The notes below the pieces were generated by a model. It was given only the letters and a program-made list of their open reading frames with translations. It was not told the DNA's origin and made no database searches. From Datisca glomerata (taxonomy: Eukaryota > Streptophyta > Magnoliopsida > Cucurbitales > Datiscaceae): DNA of 64,000 nt. Location of the stretch: positions 67,880 through 131,879 of the forward strand of contig QANY01008329.1 in the NCBI GenBank assembly GCA_003255025.1, written 5' to 3'. Below, piece after piece: positions 22,301-32,579 of this stretch. How positions within the stretch are numbered: the stretch's first letter is position 1; each line of letters begins with the position of its first letter. The translations under genes and the position numbers were made by a program.

Positions 22301-22780
22301 AGTTGGAATAATATGAAGAATATGGCTAGTAAGATTTCAATTCTTTGGATGAAATATTTTCACCCCAAAACCGGTGGCATCGTACGTCCATTTTGAACCG
22401 TTCGAACTTAGTTGCGTCGTTAAACTCAAGGTTCAATTTGTAACTTTAAGCTTTCCTCTAGCCATTTTTTATGAAAAAAATACAATATTAGAAGGATATG
22501 GGGTCGTGGGTTGGACGGATTTGGCTCAGTTTGGGCGCGGGTTTGACTCGTGTGTTGCAAGGGATGTGCGAAAATGAGTGATTGCGAAGACTCGTGTCTT
22601 GCAACAGATTTGGCTCGGCTTGGACAGATTTCGAGCTATGAAGAGATGAAGAAGAAATGATGAGAGTAGAGAGTTTGAGTGAAGAGGAATAAAGTGTTCA
22701 GAGAGGGGGAAGGGTGGGTATCAGGTTTTTTAAGAAGGGGAATGGTGTTTTATAATTTTGGGGTTAGTTTTGATAAGAAA
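22301..22780. other. Stretch without a recognised gene
   Basis: 22490-22640 is less AT-rich and contains two rough copies of a 'gactcgtgt.ttgcaa.. gatttggctcggcttgga' phrase. The 67-codon frame at 22374-22577 shows no recognisable domain. Confidence 0.4.
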
Positions 22781-23279
22781 ATAAGATTAGATTTTAAAAA
22801 TATATTTATAAGGCTGTAAATTAAAATATAAATGGGCTTATTTTCCAAATTTTATGCGTTATAATTTTAAAATAAAAAGTTAAATTTCAAATTTCAATAT
22901 TTAATTTCAAACTTTTAATGGATATGTTCAATTTAATAGTAGAATCCGACCTTGAGGGTTATACATGTTCATCAAATCGATGAATAAGATTTACCAACCA
23001 TCATAACATCACGACCTATCATTATATATAGTCAAAACTCGTCTCACTCGATACTTGTCATAAAAGTACAACAACATTATCAATGACAATTTTTATAGAG
23101 TTTATGAATAAATGTCCACTTGCTTCGGGAATTCTTGGTTAATCCAATCTAATTTCACATAATAAGCGAATATCGTGAATGTTAGCATTGAAAGAATGAA
23201 TTCTTTTCTATTTTATTGATGATTTTCCAGGTGTACGGTATTAATTGAAAAAAATAATAAATTTAGGGTTTATTGTGAA

Positions 23280-23515
23280 GATGGCGATTAGAGCCATTTT
23301 AATGGCGATCACAGCAATCAAAATGGCGATCACAGCCATCAAAATGGAGATTGTGAGTGCAAATGGCGATCGCCTATCAATACATGGAGATTACAGAGGA
23401 AATAGGCGATTAAAGCCATTTGAATGGTGCTTGGATTTGAAGATGCGATTAGCACCTTTAGGATGACGTTTAAAGGCTCCAGATAGGCGATTCATCCATG
23501 ATGAGTGGCGATCGA
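23280..23515 (+). repeat. GGCGAT minisatellite in element B
   Basis: Irregular repeats of ATGGCGATCACAGC.ATCAAA and related phrases (GGCGATTAGAGCC, GGCGATCGCC, AGGCGATT), about 8-9 copies of a 21-bp unit, ending in GATGACGTTTAAAGGCTCC, which resembles 5790-5830 in element A. Confidence 0.65.
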
Positions 23516-23519
23516 CTTT

Positions 23520-24230
23520 TTAGGTGTTCACCAAATTCATAGTAGGGTACAACAAATTCTTGAGGGGTTCACCAAAATCTAAAAATTCATTTTTTGGGGG
23601 ATGGGTTCACCAAAAATGGATAGGTGTTCACCTAATATATACTGGGTTTCACCAAATATGTAGTGGGGTTCACCAAATATGTACAAAATTATTAATTCTT
23701 AGAGGAGTTCATCAAATATATATTGAGATTCACCGAATATGTAGCGGGATTCATCAAATATGTAATGGGGTTCACCAAATAAGTATAAAATTAATAATGC
23801 TTCAAGGGGTTCACCAAATATGTGTACAAAGTTATTTAGTGCATATTTGGTGAAGCACAATACATATTTGGTGATCTCATGTGCATATTTGGTGAACCCT
23901 ATACATATTTGGTGAACCGTTTCAAGAATTATTAATTTTGTACGTGTTTGGTGAACCCCACTACATCAGGGATTCACCAAATATATAATGAGGTTCATCA
24001 AATATGTAGTCGGTTCATCAAATACGTACAAAATTAATAATTTCAGGAAAGTTTCACCAAATATGTAATGAGATTCATCAAATATGTAGTGGAGTTTACT
24101 AAATACGTATAAATTAATAATTTTTATAGTGATTCATCAAATTTATATAAATTTTACTAAATATATAATGAATATCATCAAATACGTATAAAATTAATAA
24201 TTTTTAAAATACTTCACCAAATAAAGAAAT
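23520..24230. repeat. Alternating-orientation 21-bp array in element B
   Basis: Forward GGTTCACCAAATATGTAGTGG copies at 23524-23825, reversed TTGGTGAACC copies at 23845-23959, forward again from 23969. The switch at 23948-23980 is a 12-bp stem (one mismatch) with a 9-base loop, matching the switch at 6173-6205 in element A in position and loop length. Confidence 0.8.
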
Positions 24231-24340
24231 TCTTTATGTGCCTCAAATCATTCAAAAAATAATTTAAAGACCACCAATTCTCAATGTTCGGGAAAACGCC
24301 GACTTTATAGAAGTTTCCGTCAGGAAACTTTAGATATATA

Positions 24341-26077
24341 CACTCAAGACATCCATAACTAATTATTACTTTACTCATTATCATTATAGTTGACTAGACT
24401 AGTTTTCTTATTTGAAATTTTATATCATCATGGTATATAGAAAAATGTCAATAAGACTACCATTCTTATTTAGACATCATTTAATTATTTACTCAAATTT
24501 TATAAATAAATGGTTAGATTAGAACAAGTATGAGTTAGTATATCAGATACCTACATCACACCAACTTCGTGGCGATTGTTAAAAATTATGAATTACCATG
24601 GTGAGAATCATATATAATATCAATTGTTTACAAAGAAATCAATAAAAATTTTGAATTTATCTCCTAATTTCTTAACATGTATTACATTGACATAAAATTT
24701 CAATTCTCTTTGAATTTTAAGGTTGATTGAGCATTTATACTTTAAAACTAGTTTTTAGAACAAACTAATTTCTACATAGAAATGAGAAAGAGAGATTGAA
24801 GATCATGAGCATAAGGGGCACGTGCCTTCCATGGTATGTAGTGTATTTTCATGGGCACTGGCAGTTTCCGTCCTTAAAGTTGTGTATACTTATTAAATTA
24901 AACTAGAGATAATGTCTGTCTAGTGAAGATAAACCATGAGGAATGTTGTTATAACTTACTATTTTTTTTATCTACTCTATTGAAAAGTGTGATGAGTAAA
25001 AATCTGAGCCATTTTAATCTATTTTAGCAATAACGATTTCTGAAAATGACCTATGAGTTCATGTAAAAAATGAGAGGATTTCATTCCTTGCCTGTAACTT
25101 CAGTTGGATTGGTTCACTCTTGCATTTAAAATATTTTTGAGATTGCAAATTCAAACCAACATTTCATTCCTGTTATAATAATGAGTTAACGTGGATGGTC
25201 TCCTGTGTAACCACAATGATATAATATTATATTATTTATTTTCATTCAATGAATTTGAACTTTTATTTAAATAAAATGATTAGAAAAATATTTGATCAAT
25301 GACTGACCTATTATATTTACTCTCCGAAAATTTTATGACATCAACCTGGTACCAGAAATTGATCCATCATTGATATTTTTTTATGAAGCTAACCGATTCA
25401 TTCTTGAAGTATCTTATGTAACACTCACAAATAAGACTCATGTATGAAGTGATCCAATAATGGATCAGGTCAGGTTGCCATATTCTCAAGTGGCTTTCAA
25501 TGATCTGGGCCATTGATGCTCGTATGCTTAGGCATAGTCACGACCCAAACTTGTGGAATCTTTGGTTCCAGTGATATGATATTGCATATTAAAGAATGGA
25601 TAAGGCCAATACAAGCCCATGGTTTGTTTTTAATTTGAAGAGCATTTCGGCCACACGCATGGATTTTCCTTTTCTTTTTCATTCTAAATAAGAAAGAAAG
25701 AACTGACAGGTCTCGAACAGAGTGAATTGAACACACACAAAGTATTTCTCTTAGGGTGAGAATGGAAACCACAATTGATGATAATCTTCTCTCATTTCTC
25801 TTTCTCTCTTCAGATTAATATATCCTATTATTATAGTATTGGGACCGAATCTTTAGGAGACTCAACTGTCACCTCCCCACGATCTATTACAGCACATAAT
25901 GCACTAACTAAAAACCTGAAAATAACTAAACATAAAAATATCTAGAATTCTGGAAATAGGAAATAGTTTGAGTAAGTCTAAACAAATATAACTTAACAGA
26001 TACTAAACAAATAGAAAATGAAGGCTACTGGACGGGGTTGATGATATCAGTAAGTGGTGTGGTTGGGCCGTGAAGTG
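24341..26077. other. AT-rich stretch without a recognised gene
   Basis: No domain, repeat array or element end recognised. The 91-codon minus frame at 25497-25772 has a plausible amino-acid mix, but I can assign nothing to it. Confidence 0.45.
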
Positions 26078-26869
26078 TGTAAAGGATTTTTCCCGCTAGT
26101 CAGGGAGTAAAGAGAAAAATATTGATAAGAGTTGATTTGTATGAGTATTAATGTGAGAGAGAGTAAATGCTTAAAGTTGTATTGAATGTTTGTGTTTTAT
26201 TTAACACACTGATCTTTATATAGATTTTTTAATTTATATGAACTGATTAGAATAATAATAAAAGAGAAGATATGTTTCTGCGAGGCATGACCTCATTCCC
26301 TTCCTTATTTATCATTTTCACATGTCTCTTTTAGCCACCAATCAGTCATAGTCATTTAGTGATTTCTTGTTGGTTGACCCGGTTAGTCGTAGCCACTTGG
26401 TGGCCTGTCATCCTGTCTCGTCAAAGTCATTCAGCTACATAATCAATCATGCCACATGACTAACCACTTCCTCTTTTCATCCATTCTCGCTCTTGCACAG
26501 TTTAGCGAGTGTCTTACCTGTTCAAGGTAGTTCTCCAGTCTCAGATTTCTATTTTCATTCCAGAGGCCTGGGTTACCTTAGTTGTTTCCCATTCTTGAAG
26601 GCGCAGTCCCTCGTCAGTTGATTCCTGTTAACTTGTCACCTTTTCCCCATTCTGATACTTTTCCCCATTCTAATGCTCTTCCCCGTTGTAATGCTTGTCC
26701 CCGTTCTAATGCTTTTCTCGGTCTTGAGGTACCTGGTCCCTCCTGTTTGCTTACGAGTGTCTCGTGACGTCAATCTTCTTCCTCGATTATGCTTTTCTGC
26801 GACCTTCGGCGTGAGCCCTTTGGTTGGCCCACCTTGTCAACGTGGCAGTGAGAGTATTTTACCTGTTCA
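26078..26869 (-). repeat. Tat-like element 3' LTR
   Basis: TGTAAAGGATTTTTC...TTTTACCTGTTCA on the plus strand; aligns with 34045-34825. Contains an 18-bp minisatellite at 26637-26728 (TTTTCCCC.TTCTAATGC, about five copies). The sequence just outside, CCCTCCATTG, is the complement of a polypurine tract (CAATGGAGGG), supporting this boundary. Confidence 0.85.
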
Positions 26870-26893
26870 TTTGCCCTCCATTGCTCTTCGGCG

Positions 26894-27088
26894 ATGCTCG
26901 CGGTCGAGTACCATGCCATGATTGATGAGTACGATTAGATGGTGTGTATGGCGGGTTACCACGATGTCAAGACTGATAAACCTCCTAGTATGTCACCTGT
27001 GTCACTTTATGACGAGCCCGCTGATCCTGAGGCCAGACTTCCCGCTCCCACAACTGAAGTGGTTGTTGATGTTACTCCGGAGGCTTAG
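26894..27088 (+). pseudogene. Antisense ORF remnant of the Tat-like element
   Basis: Relative to gag-pol this frame runs in the opposite direction, between integrase and the 3' LTR. It reads 65 codons including stop, from ATG 26894 with an in-frame TAG at 26936: MLAVEYHAMIDEYD, stop, MVCMAGYHDVKTDK..., then a Pro/acidic tail (SLYDEPADPEARLPAPTTE) to the stop at 27086-27088. A T/C-rich stretch and AATGAAATGAAA (27168-27180) follow, like a plant polyadenylation region. Its phrases look like protein, not chance. Tat-lineage elements are known to carry antisense ORFs here; homology to any particular one is inferred. Confidence 0.5.
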
Positions 27089-27089
27089 C

Positions 27090-28080
27090 CTTTTTTCCTT
27101 TTTCCTTTCCTTGTATTTTTCATTTTCTTGTCTTTGACTTATAAATTCAAATCGTTTTGTAATTTTTTTAATGAAATGAAAAAGACTTTTTCCCACTTTA
27201 TTAGTTTTCATGGTTAACTTTTCAGATAGTTAAGTAAATGAAATTATCAAGTGTTTGATACTTAGCTCTTAAACACTTGAAAATTTTCTCAAGGCATACC
27301 TAGGCAAGAGTATGTTTACCCGTATTGGCTATTTTTACTTTCCATCCGTTGAGGTTAGAATCATCTTCCCATTTAAATCGTGATGGGTCCATTCTCCCTT
27401 CTATTCGTTGTAATTTCTTTATTCCTATTGTGATGAAGCAGGCCCGTTTGAGTCAGCTGCTTCCATAATTTTTCTTCTTTATTTATTTTCCTTTTGAGAG
27501 TAGGGTTTGTAGGATGCCCTTTTCAAGGACTTTTCACGCCCCTAGTTTTTCTGAGAGTAGGACTTATGAACTGCCTATCCTAAGGATTTTTTATGCCTTT
27601 AGTTCCTTCTGAGCACAGGACTTATAAACTGCCCCTCCGAAGAACTTTTTATGCCCTAGTTCCTTCTTAGAGTAGGACTTATGAACTATCCCTCCTAATG
27701 ATTTTTATGCCCTTAGTTTTTTCAGAGAGTAGGACTTATGAACTACCATTCACAAGGACTTTTTATTCCCTTAGTTCCGTTTGGTGATGATTCAGGAGGG
27801 AAGATCGGCATCAATGTTTTTACGTGGAAAACCCTTGCAGGAAAAAATGACGGGAAAGATGTCTCACTATAATAGATTGCTTGGTCCGGGTAAGCCCATT
27901 TCCCCGATCACTTCAATACGACAGCAAGGAAGGGTTCTTCACTCAATATGATTCACCCGGTACCTGGTATTGGTAGTAGCATCAGTCTCTTTCCCTTCCC
28001 TCTATATGAGTTGAGAGGCTGAGGGGAAGTCTACTAACTCTAGGGCTACTCCACCTGACGATTCTTGTCTTCTTTCAATT
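27090..28080 (-). other. Tat-like element 3' untranslated region
   Basis: Non-coding stretch between integrase and the antisense remnant. 27495-27785 holds five tandem copies of a 58-60-bp unit (see separate entry). 27790-28070 contains TTTTTACGTGGAAAACCCTTGCAGG and other phrases without identified role. Confidence 0.6.
27495..27785 (+). repeat. Five tandem copies of a ~58-bp unit
   Basis: Unit form: GAGAGTAGGACTTATGAACTG...CCTAAGGA(C)TTTTTATGCCCTTAGTTCCTTCT. Copies start near 27497, 27553, 27612, 27670 and 27727, with point differences and small length changes. Confidence 0.85.
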
Positions 28081-28082
28081 TA

Positions 28083-29300
28083 CATTGTTTACACAACATA
28101 TTTTTTCAAATAAATTGCGTTCCATGGTTTCTATAATTATGTTCCTTTTTTCATTTACATGTGGTAATAGCTGCTTCCTCCTATTTTGCTGATAATGTAC
28201 AGTCCCTCCCATATTGGCCCGAGATTCCTCTCCGTTTGGAAGATTTTTTTGAGAACCAGATCTTCTGTTTGGAATTCTCATATCCTCTTTTTTTTTCTAG
28301 AAAGAGGATTTCCTTTTCTGATTGTAATGGGTCATTCTGATCAGGGCTGCTTCCCGTTTTCCCTCTAGTTCATCAAGATTGTTTCTTAGGAGTTCTCCAT
28401 TTTATTATTCATTTAGCTCAGATATGATGATAATGCTTCCAACTTCTACGGGAATGAGTGCCTCTACTCTGTATGCTAATCATTTTTTTAGGTTATCAAG
28501 TATGACCCGGTTTGATCTTTCTGCTTGCTCGTTCCCCTGTGGGTAGTAATGCGTGGAGAAGCGGTTCATGATCTTCAGATTTTTAGAAAATGTCCTTACT
28601 AAGTTCCTGGTAAACTGAAGTCCGTTATCAAATACCAAGATCTAAGGGATTCCGTACCTGCACACCAAGTTTTTCAATAGGAACCCCCTTGCTTCTCCCT
28701 CACGAATTGTGGAAAGGCTTCAACCTTGATCCATTTAATAAAATAGTCCATCACACCAATAATAAACTCTTTTGGGAAAGTGCCATGGGGAGTGGCCCAA
28801 TAATGTCCAAGGCCCACTACATTAACGACTAAGGACTAGCCAAAGTTTTGAGTTCTCCAGGGGTCATTTTTACTACAGGCACGAAATGGTGACACTTGTC
28901 GCACCGTTTCGCATATTGTTTCGTGTCTTGATGCATTCAGGTCCAGTATTATCCTTCTTTCATGGCTTTATGGGCTAGTGATCTAGCCCTAATGTGGTTT
29001 CCACATATGCCCTCATGAATTTCCGCTAACATATATTGGGCCTCCTTTTCTCATAGACACTTCAGGTACGGTCCTGCAAACATTTTTTTATATAATACCC
29101 CATTAAGCATCGTGCACTTGGAACCCCGTTGTTTCACCATCTGAGTAAGTAGTTTATCTTTAGGAAGCACTCCTTCTTCAAGGAAGCTGATTATATTATC
29201 CTGCCAACTGGATTCCCGTTCAAATTCTACATCTGCCACGTTATTCCATGGAAGCGAGATGCTTGGTTCCTTCAGAATCTCCACGGGAACATTCCTTTTA
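28083..29300 (-). pseudogene. Tat-like element integrase
   Basis: From the right: the linker PSISLPWNNVADVEFE and a frame to 29051 ending YLKCL, then a broken zinc-binding region (AEIHEGICGNH, KRCDKCHHF near 28900). Core: ALDIIGPLP near 28790 (Asp 1), FDNGLQF near 28630 (Asp 2, Asp-Asn-Gly context retained) and NEQAERSNR near 28530 (Glu). The C-terminal end reads GPIWEGLYIISKIGGSSYY and KPWNAIYLKKY, finishing near 28083. Catalytic residues appear present, but stops and frameshifts are frequent. Confidence 0.9.
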
Positions 29301-29640
29301 TAAGGGAAGTGTACCGAGGGCCTTAGATTTGCTAGGGCATCAACGTGCCCCTTCTCAATTCCTAGAATTTGCTAGATCTCATAATTTTTTAGGGAGGTCT
29401 TTTGCCTGTTGCAAATAACTCACCATCCATTCATCTTTTGCTACGTATTCGCCAATGACCTGCTTCACAATCAACATGGAATCAAATAATATTTTTACAT
29501 CAGTTGCCTCATATTCTGATAGTAGGAATACTCACGCAATCAGTGCTTCATACTCTACTTCATTATTTGACACATTGAATTCGAAGGAGATCGAGTATTC
29601 CAATATTTCTCTAAAGGGATTTTGAAGTTTGGAGCTCGTA
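29301..29640 (-). pseudogene. Tat-like element second (archaeal-type) RNase H
   Basis: Reads NNEVEYEALIA near 29565, ATDVKILFDSMLIVKQVIGEY near 29490, KDEWMVSYLQQAKDL near 29430 and a decayed DALANL near 29330. The E of EYEAL and D of FDSMLI match the E and second D positions of the family. This duplicated RNase H after the usual RT/RNase H is characteristic of Tat-lineage Ty3 elements. Confidence 0.8.
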
Positions 29641-30370
29641 GTTTATATCATACTGACTCAGCTCAATTGACCATTTTTCTATTCTCCCGCATGACTCTGT
29701 CTAGTGTAGAAGGCTTGTAATGGGCGAATCCGTCAACACCTTGATGCTTTGGGCCTGAAAATAAGGCCTTAATTTTTGTGCTCCAGTTAAAATGGCCAGT
29801 ACCAGTTTCTCCATTCGTTTATATCCCGTTTCTACCTCCACAAGACTTTTGCTCATGAAGTATATAGGTTTCTTTTTCTTTTCCTCTTCTTTGATGAGTA
29901 CGTCACTGACTACCCCCATTGAGACGGCTATGTATTACAGATTTGCTCGCTAGGAGTAGGTTTGGAGAGTAAGGGGGAGTTGTCAGGTACTCCTTAATCA
30001 TTGCAAAGTCTTCTTCACACTCTTCATTCCAACCACTCGTGGAATTTTTTCACAACACCTCTAAGAAAGGCTTGCATCTATCCGTTGACTTGGAGATCGC
30101 GAGAGCAACTAATCTTCCCGTTAACCCTTGTATCTTTTTGAGGTTCCACGGGGACTTCATTTCTATGATTGTCTTCACCCAGTCTGAGTTTACTTTGACT
30201 CCCCATTATGTAACTAGGTGCCTAAGAAATTTTCTCGCTACTACTCCAAAAGTGCACTTTTCTAGGTTCAGCTTCATGGAGTTTCTCCTTAGTACACAAA
30301 AGGCTTCTTCAAGGTCCTGAATGTGGTCTTCTCGCTTCTTACTCTTGACCATCATGCCATCAACATAGAC
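29641..30370 (-). pseudogene. Tat-like element RT C-terminal part and RNase H
   Basis: Begins at the hAT insertion point inside the catalytic box. Reads VYVDGMMVKSKKREDHIQDL, where the usual YVDD is YVDG (Gly codon 30356-30358), EKCTFGV, then RNase H (SDVLIKEEEKKKKPIYFMSKSLVEVETGY, KLVLAILTGAQKLRPYFQAQ, LTDSPI) at 29919-29701. Loss of the second catalytic aspartate would inactivate RT even without the insertion. Confidence 0.9.
30363..30370. repeat. 8-bp target-site duplication, left copy
   Basis: ACATAGAC; repeated at 31169-31176. Removing one copy and the intervening DNA restores a continuous RT frame (..NMQVYVDG..). Confidence 0.9.
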
Positions 30371-31168
30371 CATGGTTGTCAGGATCACGATCTGGATCGT
30401 ACGATCCTACCGGGGTCCAACGATCTGGATCACATACAATAGTCACATTTTAGTAGGATTGTGTCAGGATCACGATCCAGATCTTAGGATTGCATAGGAT
30501 CACGATCCTGACAACAATCTGATAAAAATTTTTAATGATAATTTCACATGCTTCTTTTATGGTTTGTACATGGATGGACGAGTTACCTTTTTGAAAATTA
30601 ATTGAGTTTCAAAATATTTATGTTCCGTTTTTATATTGGTGATGATGATATGTTTGAAATTTTTGAGAAAGAAAAAGACATGGAAATACATGAATTAGGT
30701 GATGGTGATCAAAACCTCAATGGTGGTTGTGGTTCAAGGGATATGAATGATGACTCCATTGGTTGGAGAAAAAAATGATTCTGAACGTGATAAGGAAATT
30801 GATGGTGATGTCATCAATGATGGAAGAATCAATGAAGACATTCATTTTGATGATTAAATATTATTATGTTTACTTGTCATGAACATTTTATATTAAAGTT
30901 TTTTCTTCAAAACTTAAAAGTATGAGAACTCTATTTAATATTATTTTATTTTAGATGACTTGATGTTATTTTTATTTAATACGTAAATAACTCGGTATTA
31001 TATAATCATTTTCTTCAATATATTGAAGTATCATTAGCATAAATATACTTTTTATTAATAAGTTATTAAGAATTGATAGGATCTAACGATCTTCGATCCG
31101 ATCCTATGATCATCAATCCTATGCCCTTTTCACCAATCCTAGATAGGATCGTGATCCAAACAACCTTG
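30371..31168. mobile_element. Non-autonomous hAT-like element inside RT
   Basis: 798 bp with 22-bp terminal inverted repeats, CATGGTTGTCAGGATCACGATC versus CAAGGTTGTTTGGATCACGATC (three mismatches), and a perfect 8-bp target duplication, the size typical of hAT. Subterminal regions carry many copies of the palindromic phrase GGATC.(G/T)GATCC in both orientations, as expected for transposase-binding sites. The ends start with CA..G, as in many hAT families. The centre keeps a short coding remnant (30641-30857). Confidence 0.88.
30641..30857 (+). pseudogene. Acidic coding remnant in the hAT-like element
   Basis: Reads DDDMFEIFEKEKDMEIHELGDGD...DMNDDSIGW, then after a one-base shift GEKNDSERDKEIDGDVINDGR, ending HFDD and TAA at 30855-30857. 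Strongly acidic, protein-like and close to one terminus, so most simply the C-terminal tail of the parent element's transposase. No hAT dimerisation motif is visible, so this is inference. Confidence 0.45.
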
Positions 31169-31176
31169 ACATAGAC
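31169..31176. repeat. 8-bp target-site duplication, right copy
   Basis: ACATAGAC, identical to 30363-30370. Confidence 0.9.
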
Positions 31177-31660
31177 TTGCATGTTCTTTCTGATTTTCTC
31201 AAAAAAGACTTTGTTCACTAGCCTTTAATAAGTTGTACCTGCATTCCTTAGACTAAAGGGCATAACTTTGTAACAATAGACACCATGCTTAGTAATGAAA
31301 AAAGTTTTTTCCTCATCAGGTTGAAATAATTTCACCTCATTATAGCCTAAGTAGGCATCCATGAAGCTAAGCATTTCGTGTCTTGAAGTCGTGTCTACCA
31401 TTTGATCTATCTTTGGCAGCGAACATTCGTCTTTGGGGCATGCCTTGTTTAGGTCAGTGAAGTCCACGTAGATCCTCCATTTCCCGTTCTTCTTCTGCAC
31501 CATTACATACTAGCTAACCATTCAGGGTAGTTTACTTCTCTAATAAAATCCACTGCTAAGAGCTTCTCAACCTCCTCTTTGATCACTTGATTTTGTTCAG
31601 GGGAGAAGCTCCTTTTCTTTTGTTTTATAGGTTGTACGACGGGATTTGTGTTTAACCTAT
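31177..31660 (-). pseudogene. Tat-like element RT N-terminal part
   Basis: Frame 31503-31225 reads MVQKKNGKWRIYVDFTDLNKACPKD, LPKIDQMVDTTSRHEMLSFMDAYLGYNEV (first catalytic Asp in FMDAYLGYN), DEEKTFFITKHGVYCYKVMPFSLRNAGTTY, then a stop in place of Gln. Upstream to about 31660 the usual lead-in KKRSFSPEQNQVIKEEVEKLL can be read. The protein is cut by the hAT-like insertion 55 bases further on. Confidence 0.93.
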
Positions 31661-31924
31661 GGCAGATGATCTTTTTTGAATGCCGGGCATCTCCTATGCC
31701 GTTACTGCAAATATTTCTCCGTATTCATTTTGGAATTTCACCAACTTCCTCTTCTCATTTTCCTCGAGACGGGTGCCAACATTTGTTATTTTTCCTTTAG
31801 CCTTCTCCGTAGCCTTTTTCTCTGCAGATGGGTTTTGTGTCCTCTCACACGTCTTGCCCATTTTCCTGTAATTGTTATAAATCCGTGGGCCTTTTTCCTT
31901 CAACCTTCTCTGTAGCATTTTTAT

Positions 31925-32570
31925 TTACAGATTCTAAAGCGGTCACTCAACAGATGTGAGTCGCGACCTGGTCGCCTCCTATTGTTTTCACTTCCTTTGG
32001 CGAAGAGTATTGCAACACTTAGTAGAATGTTGAGGGTAAAGCCTTCATCCTGTGGAGCCAAGTCCTCCCCAAGATTGTGTTGTATGAGGATGTCGTTTCC
32101 AGCACCATGAACTCGGTCATATAGTTAAATGGATCCAAGCTCACCGGGAGAGTCAAAGGTCATTTTGAGTAGTTGATGGCTCCATCAAAACTTATCAATG
32201 ACTATGAAGTCCCTTGCAATGTTTGATCTCCCACATACATTTTCTCGACGATCGCTCAGTATATGATATTCACTGCGCTCCCATCATCCACCAAGACCCT
32301 CCTCAAGAAGCAATTGCCAACTTGTATTGAAATGATGAGGGCATCGTTGTGGTGTTTGCCATGTTCCCGATCGAAGTCGTTGAACACTAGCGGCGAATAT
32401 TCGTTGCCGCTTGAGGACTTTTACTGAAGTCTTTCCAACGTTGGTCACTTCCAGTATATCTTCCTTTACTTTCTTGTCACCCCCTCTTGTTCGGTTAATG
32501 TTATAACCGTGTCGACGATGCAGAGGGGCTGCTTTCCCTTGTGCCCCCTGTCTTCTTCTCATCTGTCTTT
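31925..32570 (-). pseudogene. Tat-like element protease region
   Basis: The active site reads LVDDGSAVNIIY (DDGSA at 32274-32288), followed by EKMYVGDQTLQG and, after a shift, FMVLE..SSYNTILGRTWL..MKALPSTFYQVLQY, the usual aspartic-protease layout between gag and RT in Tat-like elements. Upstream residues NDALIISIQVGNCFLRR fit. Stops are present. Confidence 0.8.
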
Positions 32571-32579
32571 CTCAGTTTC

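Larger units (their letters stand above)
22780..24340. mobile_element. Element B: relative of element A
   Basis: 22800-23210 matches 3530-4140 of element A (TTTAATTTCAAACTTTTA.TGGATAT, GGTTATACATGTTC.TCAAA, ATTTACCA.CCATCATAACATCA, CAATCTAATTTCAC). It shares the GGCGAT/GACGTTT block and the alternating 21-bp arrays. The right end (about 24290-24340, AATGTTCGGGAAAACGCCGAC...GTTTCC) resembles the right end of A (6820-6860). I could not find a left terminal repeat or target duplication, so B may be truncated. Confidence 0.6.

Noticed and set aside
25497..25772. 91-codon minus-strand frame as a host gene
   Set aside because: No recognised domain, no gene-like context and no evidence beyond frame length.
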